Of a stretch of DNA of 64,000 nt, positions 16,705 through 24,056 are shown piece by piece (the stretch's first letter is position 1; each line of letters starts with the position of its first letter). The DNA comes from Geodermatophilus bullaregiensis (GTDB lineage: Bacteria > Actinomycetota > Actinomycetes > Mycobacteriales > Geodermatophilaceae). Location: assembly GCF_016907675.1 (NCBI RefSeq), contig NZ_JAFBCJ010000001.1, forward strand, positions 4,774,001 to 4,838,000. The letters run 5' to 3'. The notes under the pieces were generated by a model that saw nothing but the letters and a program-made list of their open reading frames with translations, was not told where the DNA came from and did not search any database. Made by a program: the position numbers and the translations under genes.

Positions 16705-17162
16705 GCGTCCCTCCGGGGGAAGACGATGGAGTTCCAGCAGCGGGCGGCCGGCGCCCCGCCCTCGTCGTGCAGGTCCATGGCGTAGCCGACCACGTCGAAG
16801 ACGCCGGTGCGCCGGCCGACCTTGCGCGCGGCGGACTCGATGCCACCGGTCACGCGGTAGGTGCCACCGACCCGCAGCGGCCGGTGCAGCGTCGTCTCGT
16901 GCTCGCCGAAGACCGGGCCGTCGGCGGCCGTGGCGCCGAACCAGGCGAACAGCTCGTCCCAGGTCAGGCCCATCGCCCCGGTGGCCGCCATCCAGGCGAA
17001 CAGCGGGTGGGCCACCTGGGGCGCCGGGTCGCGCAGCGACGGCGGCTCGGCGAGCACCGTGTCGGCCAGCAGCCACGCCCGCCACGGCTCGACGGTGTAC
17101 GTGCCGCCGGGGAAGCGGCGGCCGACGACGGTCTGCAGGTCGGCCTCGGTGGGGGAGCCCAC
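16701..17162 (-). CDS. FAS1-like dehydratase domain protein, non-catalytic hotdog partner
   Basis: 153 residues from GTG immediately after the ligase stop. The sequence (HPLFAWMAATGAMGLTWDELFAWFG, HETTLHRPLRVGGTYRVTGGI) is that of the N-terminal MaoC/FAS1-like dehydratase domain, which binds substrate but lacks the Asp-His pair. It overlaps the catalytic partner gene by 4 nt, which supports a complex. Together they would act as one enoyl-CoA hydratase with a large binding pocket, as found for cholesterol side-chain and bulky cyclic substrates. Confidence 0.8.
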   Translation of the reverse strand: MGSPTEADLQTVVGRRFPGGTYTVEPWRAWLLADTVLAEPPSLRDPAPQVAHPLFAWMAATGAMGLTWDELFAWFGATAADGPVFGEHETTLHRPLRVGGTYRVTGGIESAARKVGRRTGVFDVVGYAMDLHDEGGAPAARCWNSIVFPRRDA

Positions 17163-18716
17163 TCAGACGCCCCGGTCGCGGTCGGCCCAGTAGGGGGTGC
17201 GCAGCTCGCGTTTGAGGATCTTGCCGGTGGGGGCCTTGGGCAGCTGGGCGACGAAGTCGACCGAGCGCGGCTTCTGGTAGCTGGCGAGGTGCTTCCTCGC
17301 CTCGTCGATGATGTCCTGCTCGGTCGCCTCCGTCCCCGGCTTGAGGACGACGACGGCCTTGACCGACTCGCCCCACTCCTCGTCGGGGACGCCGAAGACG
17401 GCGCACTCCAGGACGGCCGGGTGCTGGTTGATGGCCTCCTCGACCTGCACGCTGTAGATGTTCTCGCCGCCGGAGATGATCATGTCCTTGGCGCGGTCGA
17501 CGATGAACACGTAGCGGTCCTCGTCCCACGTGGCCATGTCGCCGGTCCACATCCAGCCGTCGCGGATGGTCTGCGCGGTGAGCTCGGGCTGGTTGAGGTA
17601 GCCGATCATGTTCTGCTCGCCGCGGACGACGATCTGCCCGGCGGTGCGGCCGTCGCGGGGCACGTCGGCGCCGAACTCGTCGACGACGCGGATCTGCGCG
17701 GTGAAGCCCTCCCGCCCGCAGGAGCGCAGCCGCTCGGGGTGGTCGCCGGCGACGGCGCGCAGGTGGTCCTCCTGCGACAGGAACGTCATGCCCGCGCCCT
17801 CGGTCTGCCCGTAGCCCTGGATCATCGTGCAGGGGAAGTTCTCCATCGCCGCGCGCACGACCGACGACGGCATCGGCCCGCCGCCGTACTGGAAGTTGCG
17901 CAGGCTGGAGAGGTCGTAGCTGCCGAAGCCGGGCACCGCCATCATCCAGTTGATCATCGTGGTGATGCCGAGGAAGGCCGAGACCCGCTCCTCCTGGATG
18001 ACCTCCAGCGCCTGCTTGGCCTCGAAGTTGACCAGCACCAGCGGGCAGCCGTGCCGGTTGTAGTTCATCGCCAGCACCGTGGGGATGTGGTACATCTGCC
18101 CGGTCAGCATGTAGACGTCGCTGGGCACGATCCGCTCGGCGACGGTCTGGGCCAGCATCATGGCCCCGGCGCTGCGGTGGGTGTGCAGCGCACCCTTGCT
18201 CTTCCCGGTGGTGCCGCCGGTGTAGAGGATGAAGAACGGGTCGTCGTCGAGGGCCTGGGTGGTCCAGACCGGCTCCTCGTCGCTGGCCGCCTCCACCAGC
18301 CCGGCGAGGGACCCGTCGCTCTTGTCGCCGAACTGCAGCCAGTGCGGGACGTCGACGTCGCGCTGCAGCTGCTCGACCGTCTCGGTCCACTCGTCGGCGC
18401 TGATCACCGCCCGCGGTGCCGCGTCGCGGACGATGGTGGCCAGCTCCTGGCCGGCCAGCCGCCAGTTCAGCGGCTGCAGCACCAGCCCGGCGCGGCCCGC
18501 GGCGTAGTAGAGCGCCATGTACTCCGCGCAGTTGCGCGACAGGACGGCGAAGCGGTCGCCCCGCTCCAGGCCCAACCCGCGCAGGCCGTTGGCCAGCCGG
18601 CGGACGAGTGAGTCGAACTCCGCGTAGGTCATCCGGCGGCTGTTGGGGACGTCGACGATCGCCTCGGCGCGCGGCGTCAGCGCGGCCCACTTGGCGGGGA
18701 CCAGACCCTGGTTCAC
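17163..18716 (-). CDS. AMP-binding acyl-CoA synthetase
   Basis: 517 residues. P-loop YTGGTTGKSKG near 163-174, acid motif GYGQTEGAGM near 305, hinge IVDRAKDMIISGGENIYSVQVE near 400-420, and a full C-terminal PTGKILKREL with the adenylation lysine. A long-chain/medium-chain FadD-like ligase. Upstream neighbour is an NTF2-like protein (28 nt), downstream are the hotdog pair and a thioesterase. The substrate is probably a bulky or medium-chain acid; I cannot be more specific. Confidence 0.92.
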   Translation of the reverse strand: MNQGLVPAKWAALTPRAEAIVDVPNSRRMTYAEFDSLVRRLANGLRGLGLERGDRFAVLSRNCAEYMALYYAAGRAGLVLQPLNWRLAGQELATIVRDAAPRAVISADEWTETVEQLQRDVDVPHWLQFGDKSDGSLAGLVEAASDEEPVWTTQALDDDPFFILYTGGTTGKSKGALHTHRSAGAMMLAQTVAERIVPSDVYMLTGQMYHIPTVLAMNYNRHGCPLVLVNFEAKQALEVIQEERVSAFLGITTMINWMMAVPGFGSYDLSSLRNFQYGGGPMPSSVVRAAMENFPCTMIQGYGQTEGAGMTFLSQEDHLRAVAGDHPERLRSCGREGFTAQIRVVDEFGADVPRDGRTAGQIVVRGEQNMIGYLNQPELTAQTIRDGWMWTGDMATWDEDRYVFIVDRAKDMIISGGENIYSVQVEEAINQHPAVLECAVFGVPDEEWGESVKAVVVLKPGTEATEQDIIDEARKHLASYQKPRSVDFVAQLPKAPTGKILKRELRTPYWADRDRGV

Positions 18717-18744
18717 GGCGGCTCTCCTGCGGTCCGGGCCGGCG

Positions 18745-19155
18745 TCAGTAGGGGAGGTCGAGCTCGAGGTGCCGCTTGGTGAACCGCCAGGCGCCGTCGC
18801 CCTCCCGGACCAGCTCGTCCTCGTACCTGCCGGTGGACAGCACCGTGAGCTTCCCGTTCTCGACGGAGATCAGCGTCAGGTAGGAGCTGACCGTCGCGGC
18901 GTCCCCCGTCTCCTTGCGGAGGGCCATGTTCGTGGTCACGTGCCGGCGCTGGTCGGTCTGGCTGGCCAGGCTGTCGGTCATCAGCTTCATGACGGCCGTC
19001 TTGCCCTCGAAAGGCCCGATCAGGTCGCCCCCGGCGATGCGCATGGACATGACCGCGTCCTCGGTGAACGTGTCGGCCATCTCCGCCATGTCGTTGTCGT
19101 CGTAGGCGATGGAGTACCGGTTGAGGACGTTCTCGATGGCACCGCGAGCGGACAT
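18745..19155 (-). CDS. NTF2-like / SnoaL-type protein
   Basis: 136 residues. I chose the ATG at 19155 since AGGAG lies 6 nt upstream; an upstream GTG at 19194 lacks a site. The domain reads IENVLNRYSIAYDDNDMAEMADTFTEDAVMSMRIAGGDLIGPFEGK (in pieces) and ends with 'YEDELVREGDGAWRFTKRHLELD', typical of SnoaL-like proteins. First gene of the minus operon, and the fourth such protein near a CoA ligase in this cluster. Reaction unknown. Confidence 0.82.
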   Translation of the reverse strand: MSARGAIENVLNRYSIAYDDNDMAEMADTFTEDAVMSMRIAGGDLIGPFEGKTAVMKLMTDSLASQTDQRRHVTTNMALRKETGDAATVSSYLTLISVENGKLTVLSTGRYEDELVREGDGAWRFTKRHLELDLPY

Positions 19156-19211
19156 GGCGAGCTCCTGGGCGAGGGCCGGCGTCTGGGCCGGCACGGGATG
19201 TGACCGCCGTT

Positions 19212-19241
19212 ACCCTATGCATGGTTCGCCTGGTTGACCAG
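19212..19241 (-). promoter_or_regulatory. Candidate promoter with a GntR-like palindrome
   Basis: CTGGT-TG-ACCAG at 19230-19241 is a 12-bp dyad reminiscent of GntR/FadR operators. On the minus strand GGTCAA is followed after 16 nt by TAGGGT (fits TANNNT), about 60 nt before the NTF2-like gene. ACCATGCA at 19225-19218 is shared with the region at 1161-1168. Confidence 0.35.
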
Positions 19242-19341
19242 ACCCCGTGGAGCAGGAGGCCGAGGGGGGTTGGCCCCTGGGTGGGAGGGGGCCACACTCG
19301 CCGACGACGTGCTCGGATCGACGACCACCTGCGAGGCGGAC

Positions 19342-20196
19342 ATGGGCTCTCCCCCGGAGCCGGAGGCGTCCTCCGCGGCGCCGGTGGGCGAGCCGCCGGC
19401 CCGGGCCAGCATCGCCCGCGTCTACGACGCGGCCCTGGGCGGCACCCACAACACCGAGGTCGACCGCCGGGTGCTCGAGCAGGTGCGCGCCGTGGCCCCG
19501 GAGGTGGACGACCTGGCGTGGTCCAACCGCCGGTTCCTCGGCCGGGCGGTGCGCTTCCTCGCCGAGCAGGGTGGCGTGCGCCAGTACCTCGACTGCGGCT
19601 CCGGGCTGCCCACCGCCGAGAACACCCACCAGATCGCGCGACGCACCGACCCCTCGGCCCGGGTCGTCTACGTCGACAACGACCCCACGGTCATCGCGGA
19701 GGGTGGCGCGCTGGTCGCCGGGGACCCGTGGTGTCGGGTGGTGGCGGCCGACGTCTTCGCGCCGGCCCAGGTGTTGGGGCACGAGGACGTCCGCGGCCTG
19801 CTGGACCTCACCGAGCCGGTGGCGCTGCTGCAGGTCGGCACGTTGCACCACCACCCCGGCGACGACGGCGCCGAACTGATGCGGGAGTACGTCGACGCGC
19901 TCCCGTCCGGCAGCTGGGTCGTGGTCGCGCACTTCCTCGACCCGGGCACCGAGGAGCTCGGCCCGCTGGCGCGGCGCATGGAGGAGGTGTTCGTGCACAG
20001 CCCGATGCGGTCGGGGCTCTTCCGGACCCGGGAGCAGATCACCGCGTTCCTGCCCGGCCTGGAGTTGGTGCCGCCTGGTCCCGGCCGGCCCGGTGAGCTG
20101 GAGCTGTGCGACCTGTGGTGGCCCGACGGCCCCCGCCTGCGGCCGCTGACCCCGGTGCAGCAGTGCATCGCCGGGGCGGTGGCCCGCAAGCCCTGA
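19342..20196 (+). CDS. SAM-dependent methyltransferase of the SAMT-type (DUF574) family
   Basis: 284 residues from the ATG at 19342 with GAGG upstream; the open frame starts earlier but lacks a good site. Features are ARVYDAALGGTHNTEVDRRVLEQV near residue 22-45, the SAM-binding loop YLDCGSGLPTAENTHQ near 85-100 and VVYVDNDPTVIAEG near 115. This family is common and often multi-copy in actinobacteria, with unknown acceptors. It stands alone between two catabolic operons, divergent from the NTF2-like gene and convergent with the P450 gene, so a direct link to the pathway is uncertain. Confidence 0.82.
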   Translation: MGSPPEPEASSAAPVGEPPARASIARVYDAALGGTHNTEVDRRVLEQVRAVAPEVDDLAWSNRRFLGRAVRFLAEQGGVRQYLDCGSGLPTAENTHQIARRTDPSARVVYVDNDPTVIAEGGALVAGDPWCRVVAADVFAPAQVLGHEDVRGLLDLTEPVALLQVGTLHHHPGDDGAELMREYVDALPSGSWVVVAHFLDPGTEELGPLARRMEEVFVHSPMRSGLFRTREQITAFLPGLELVPPGPGRPGELELCDLWWPDGPRLRPLTPVQQCIAGAVARKP

Positions 20197-20223
20197 GCCC
20201 GCGGGACGGCCCGGACGACGGGA

Positions 20224-21477
20224 TCAGGCGGGGTCGAACTCGACGAGCAGGCTCTCGACGCTGCGGGTGTACAGGCCGGCCTCGCGCGGCGTGAACCCCT
20301 CCTGGTAGCGCAGGCCGGGGAGTCGGTCGAGGACCAGGTCGAGCGCGACGGTCATCTCGCTGCGGGCCAGCAGCGAACCGACGCAGAAGTGTCGCCCGAG
20401 GACGAACTGCACGTGGTTCGCCGCGCCGCTGAAGGCCTTGGCGACGTCGAGGTCGGGGCGCCGGACGTCGAACTCGTCGGGGCGCTCGAAGTGCCGCTCG
20501 TCCCGGTTGGCCGCCGCGAGCATGAGGATGCACGTGGCGCCGGCCGGGATCGTCGTGCCGGAGAGCTCCACCGGCTCCTCGGTCTGCCGCATGATCATGT
20601 GGACCGGCCCGGAGAAGCGCAGCGTCTCGGCGATCACGGCGTCGGCCAGCGACCGGTCGGCCCGCACCGCCGCCAGCTGGTCGGGGGAGTCGAGCAGGTT
20701 GCGGACCATGCTGGCGATCGCCTTGTCCGTCGTCTCGCCTCCGGCCACCAGGAGCAGGCTGACGAAGGCCTTGATCTCCTCGTCGCTCATCCGCTCGCCG
20801 TCGACCTCGGCCCGGCACAGCCGGGAGAGCAGGTCCTCGCCGTCGCCGTCCCGGCGTTCCCGGATGATCGGCAGCACGTAGTCGCGCAGCTCCTCGCGGG
20901 TCTGGTCGGCCCGGGCCGTGACGGCGGGGTCGCCGGCCAGGTTGTTCAGGTGGGCCATGATCGAGTGGTACCAGCCGTGGAACCGCTCGTGGTCGCTCTT
21001 CGGGAGCCCGAGCATGTCGACCATGACGTTGATCGGGAACCAGGTCGTGAACTCCGCGACCAGGTCGGCCCGGCCCCGCCCGGCGAACCCGTCGACGAGG
21101 TCGCCGCCGGCCCGGGCGACCACGGCGTCGACCAGCTCGGCCGCGTCGCGGGTGATGACCGGGAGGAAGGCCTCGAGTCCCTTGCCGCGGAAGAACGGGT
21201 TGAGCAGCGCCCGGTGGGTGGCGTGCTCCTTGCCCTCCATCTGCAGGATCGTCCGGCCGTGGATCGGCTCGAGCTGCCACTCGTAGTTGCGGCTGGAGAA
21301 CGCCGGCGTGCGGAAGGCGGCGGCGACGTCGGCGTACCGGCTGATCAGCCAGCTCTGCGTGGCCTCGTGGAAGGTCACCGGGTGGGAGTCGCGCAGCACC
21401 TTGTGGAACGGGTACGGGTCGGCGAGGTACTCCGCGGAGAGGATGTCCGGTGCCTGCGGGGCCACGGTCGAGGTCAT
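20224..21477 (-). CDS. Cytochrome P450 (downstream of the mycofactocin-type SDR)
   Basis: 417 residues from the ATG at 21477 (CAGGAG 7 nt upstream; an ATG 24 nt further up has no site). I-helix oxygen motif AGGETT near 242-247, ExxR in ETLRF near 284, heme loop FVLGRHFCVG with the Cys ligand at about residue 365. A soluble bacterial class I P450 needing ferredoxin and reductase, which are encoded divergently at 23856-25244. Probably hydroxylates a terpenoid-, steroid- or alkyl-like substrate. Last gene of a three-gene minus operon. Confidence 0.93.
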   Translation of the reverse strand: MTSTVAPQAPDILSAEYLADPYPFHKVLRDSHPVTFHEATQSWLISRYADVAAAFRTPAFSSRNYEWQLEPIHGRTILQMEGKEHATHRALLNPFFRGKGLEAFLPVITRDAAELVDAVVARAGGDLVDGFAGRGRADLVAEFTTWFPINVMVDMLGLPKSDHERFHGWYHSIMAHLNNLAGDPAVTARADQTREELRDYVLPIIRERRDGDGEDLLSRLCRAEVDGERMSDEEIKAFVSLLLVAGGETTDKAIASMVRNLLDSPDQLAAVRADRSLADAVIAETLRFSGPVHMIMRQTEEPVELSGTTIPAGATCILMLAAANRDERHFERPDEFDVRRPDLDVAKAFSGAANHVQFVLGRHFCVGSLLARSEMTVALDLVLDRLPGLRYQEGFTPREAGLYTRSVESLLVEFDPA

Positions 21478-21554
21478 GGCGGTCTCCTGGGTCGTCGGCA
21501 CCTATGCCTGCACATCATGCGCAGGGTGTGACGTGGACCACAAGGAGCGGCCGG

Positions 21555-22394
21555 CTACTTCACGTAGGCGCCGGCGTCGACGGGGAAGGTCACGCCGGTG
21601 ACGTAACGGGCCTCGTCACTGGCCAGGAACAGCACGGCGTTGCTGATGTCCACCGGCTCGATCCACGGCACCGGCAGCGTGTTGAGCGACGTGAACCCCG
21701 GCATCGCCTTCTCCCGGCTCGGCTCGGGGTCGCCGGGGGAGAACATGGCCCAGGTGCCCGGGTTCTGGATCATGATCGTGTCGACGTTGGTCGGGTGGAT
21801 GGTGTTGACCCGGATCGAGTAGGGCCCGAGCTCGTTGGCCAGCGTCCGCATCAGGCCGACGATCCCGTGCTTGCAGGCGACGTAGTGGGCGACGTGCTGG
21901 ATGCCCTTGAGCCCGCCGATCGAGCTGGTGAACAGGATGCTGCCGCCGCGGCCGGACTCGATCATCGACGGGATGGCGACCTTCGCGGTGTGGAAGACGC
22001 CGGTCAGGTTGACGTCGACCATGTCGCGCCACTGCTCGGAGGACAGCTCCCAGGCCCGGCCGTAGGTGGCGATCCCGGCGTTGGCCACGACGGTGTCGAC
22101 GTGCCCGAACTCGGCCAGCCCCTCGTCGAAGGCGGCCTGCAGGCCCGCCAGGTCCCGGACGTCGGCGACGCGGGTGACGACCCGCCGGTCGAGGGCCTCC
22201 ACCTGTGCGGCGGTCTCGGCGAGCTCCTCCTCGGTGGCCAGCGGGTAGTACGGCGTCACCGTGTCGATGTCGCGGCAGATGTCGACGGCGACGATGTCGG
22301 CGCCCTCCTGGGCCAGCCGGACCGCGTGGCTGCGCCCCTGCCCGCGGGCCGCGCCGGTGATGAACGCGACCTTGCCCGCCATGCGTCCTGCCAT
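21555..22394 (-). CDS. Mycofactocin-coupled SDR family oxidoreductase
   Basis: 279 residues from the ATG at 22394 with GAGGAG 8 nt upstream. TGAARGQGRSHAVRLAQEGADIVAVDICRDIDTV near the start and the inserted segment up to about residue 70 define the mycofactocin-dependent SDR group. The catalytic region SSIGG...YVACKHG has the Tyr and Lys; YVACK is a small change from YAASK. It sits between two P450 genes, so it would oxidise the alcohol a P450 makes to a ketone or aldehyde. Electrons would go to mycofactocin through non-exchangeable NAD. Confidence 0.9.
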   Translation of the reverse strand: MAGRMAGKVAFITGAARGQGRSHAVRLAQEGADIVAVDICRDIDTVTPYYPLATEEELAETAAQVEALDRRVVTRVADVRDLAGLQAAFDEGLAEFGHVDTVVANAGIATYGRAWELSSEQWRDMVDVNLTGVFHTAKVAIPSMIESGRGGSILFTSSIGGLKGIQHVAHYVACKHGIVGLMRTLANELGPYSIRVNTIHPTNVDTIMIQNPGTWAMFSPGDPEPSREKAMPGFTSLNTLPVPWIEPVDISNAVLFLASDEARYVTGVTFPVDAGAYVK

Positions 22395-22449
22395 GGGTCT
22401 GCTCCTCGTCTCGGGTGCCACCGGCGGCGGCGGGGCGTGGCTCGGGTGC

Positions 22450-23742
22450 TCAGCTGCGCGCGGAGGCGGCGGACACACCCGCGCGGACGGCGCCGGGGGG
22501 CAGCCGGCGCTCGCCGGGCGTGAAGGTCGCCGGGATCCGCTGCCAGCCCTTGTTCACGCCCTGGCGCGGGTAGCGCTTGAGGCCGGCCAGGTCGACCTCG
22601 TAGTCCGGCATCCGCTCGAGCACCTGGGCGAGCATCTCCTTGGCCATCCGCTTGCCGAAGTGCGACCCGGCGCAGCGGTGGACGCCGACGCCGAAGGCCA
22701 GGTGCCGGTTGGGCCAGCGGTGGATGTCGACCTCGTCGGGGTCGGCGAACTGCTCGGGGTCGCGGTTGGCCGACGACCACGCCAGCAGCGCCCGGTCGCC
22801 CACCTCCATCGGGCAGCCGTGGAACTCGGTCTCCTTGAGCACCGTGCGGGCCAGCGCCTGGGTGGGGGAGAAGTAGCGGAGGAACTCCTCGATGGCCCGG
22901 TCGAGCAGGGACGGGTCGTCGATCAGCTCACGGCGCACGTCGGGGTGCTCGTAGAGCCACACCAGCGCCTGGCTGACCAGCGAGGCCGTCGTCCCGACGC
23001 CGCCGCTGACCAGCAGCTCGACGATCGAGAAGACCTCCTCCTGGGTGATCGGCCGGCCGTCGACCTCCTGCTGCACCAGGTAGCTGATGACGTCGTCGCG
23101 CGGCTCGGCGGCGCGGGCGGCGATCGTCCGGCGCATCTGCTCCGAGCAGTACGGGAGGTCGACCTCGACCGCCCGGCGGTAGACCGGGCTGTCGGTGGGC
23201 TCGGCCAGGGTGGCCTGGTGGGAACGGGCGTAGACCTGCCAGTCCTCGACCGGCAGGCCCAGCCAGTCGATCGTGCAGATCGCCGGGACGCCGATGACCT
23301 GCGCCAGGTCGGCCTGCCCGGACTCGATGAGCTCGTCGACGAACCAGGTCGTCCACGTCACGATCATGTCCTCGACCCTGGCGACGGCGGCCGGCGAGGC
23401 GATCGGGTTGACCACCTTGCGGTAGGACCGGAACTCCGGCGGGTCGAGCTCGATCGGGATGTGCTTGTGCATCGGTGTCTTCGGGATGACCACCGACAGG
23501 CCGGGCCCGCCGTACTGGTCGAGGCGCTGGGAGGAGAAGACGTCGTCGTCGCGGGCGGCCTCGAACACCGACTCGTAGTCGGTGAGGACCCAGAAGCCCC
23601 CGTAGAGGTCGCTCCACGCGACCGGATGGGTCTCGCGCAGCGCCCGGTAGGCGCCGACGGTGTCGTCGGCGTGCTCCTGGGAGTGGTGGTCGAAGTGGAC
23701 GACGGGGCACCGGCCCGTGGCGCGGGTGGCATCGGAGACCAT
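22450..23742 (-). CDS. Cytochrome P450 with atypical I-helix motif
   Basis: 430 residues from the ATG at 23742 (GAGG upstream). The heme loop LAFGVGVHRCAGSHF is canonical, with Cys near residue 357. ExxR is present (EEFLRYF). The I-helix reads VSGGVGTTASL, so the usual Asp/Glu of the acid-alcohol pair (residue about 250) is Gly while both Thr remain. That could change proton delivery or uncoupling. First gene of the P450-SDR-P450 operon, divergent from the ferredoxin gene. Confidence 0.93.
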   Translation of the reverse strand: MVSDATRATGRCPVVHFDHHSQEHADDTVGAYRALRETHPVAWSDLYGGFWVLTDYESVFEAARDDDVFSSQRLDQYGGPGLSVVIPKTPMHKHIPIELDPPEFRSYRKVVNPIASPAAVARVEDMIVTWTTWFVDELIESGQADLAQVIGVPAICTIDWLGLPVEDWQVYARSHQATLAEPTDSPVYRRAVEVDLPYCSEQMRRTIAARAAEPRDDVISYLVQQEVDGRPITQEEVFSIVELLVSGGVGTTASLVSQALVWLYEHPDVRRELIDDPSLLDRAIEEFLRYFSPTQALARTVLKETEFHGCPMEVGDRALLAWSSANRDPEQFADPDEVDIHRWPNRHLAFGVGVHRCAGSHFGKRMAKEMLAQVLERMPDYEVDLAGLKRYPRQGVNKGWQRIPATFTPGERRLPPGAVRAGVSAASARS

Positions 23743-23763
23743 GTGGTCCTCGTCTCTGTTCAC

Positions 23764-23805
23764 CGTCACAGTGTGATAATGCTTATACTGGTTTTGCCGT
23801 GTCAA
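23764..23805. promoter_or_regulatory. AT-rich divergent promoter/operator of the P450 and ferredoxin operons
   Basis: A rare AT-rich island. On the minus strand TTGACA (23805-23800) is followed after 18 nt by CATTAT (23781-23776), a good sigma-A pair for the P450 operon. On the plus strand TATACT (23784-23789) could serve the ferredoxin gene. The dyad ATAA-TGC-TTAT, nested in CAGT...ACTG, lies on the minus -10 and looks like a repressor site for coordinated control. Confidence 0.55.
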
Positions 23806-23855
23806 CAGGGTCGACCGCCGGTCGCGGCGGCCCCGGCCCGGGAGAGGGGTACGAG

Positions 23856-24047
23856 ATGCGCGTCACGGTCGACCTGGGAGCCTGCCAGGGTCACGGCGTC
23901 TGCCACATGAGCGCCCCCGACGTCTTCGAGCTCGACGAGACCGACGGCCACGCGATCGTGGTCGCCGATCCCGTGCCGCCCGCGCTCGAGGCCGACGCCC
24001 AGCTGGGGGCCGACAGCTGCCCCGAGCGGGCGATCACGGTCGGCTGA
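23856..24047 (+). CDS. Ferredoxin, P450-type [3Fe-4S]
   Basis: 63 residues from the ATG at 23856 (GAGAGGGG upstream). CQGHGVC (Cys10, His13, Cys16) followed by SCP (Cys55) is the CxxHxxC...CP pattern of actinobacterial P450 ferredoxins, in which the second cluster position is not Cys. It carries single electrons from the reductase encoded 9 nt downstream to the P450s on the opposite strand. The replaced Cys suggests a [3Fe-4S] cluster or an unusual His-ligated [4Fe-4S]. Confidence 0.93.
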   Translation: MRVTVDLGACQGHGVCHMSAPDVFELDETDGHAIVVADPVPPALEADAQLGADSCPERAITVG

Positions 24048-24056
24048 GGCACCGCC

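Noticed and set aside
19234-19341. Earlier start for the methyltransferase at 19234
   Set aside because: The added N-terminus is Gly/Arg-rich without similarity, and the ATG at 19342 has a ribosome site.
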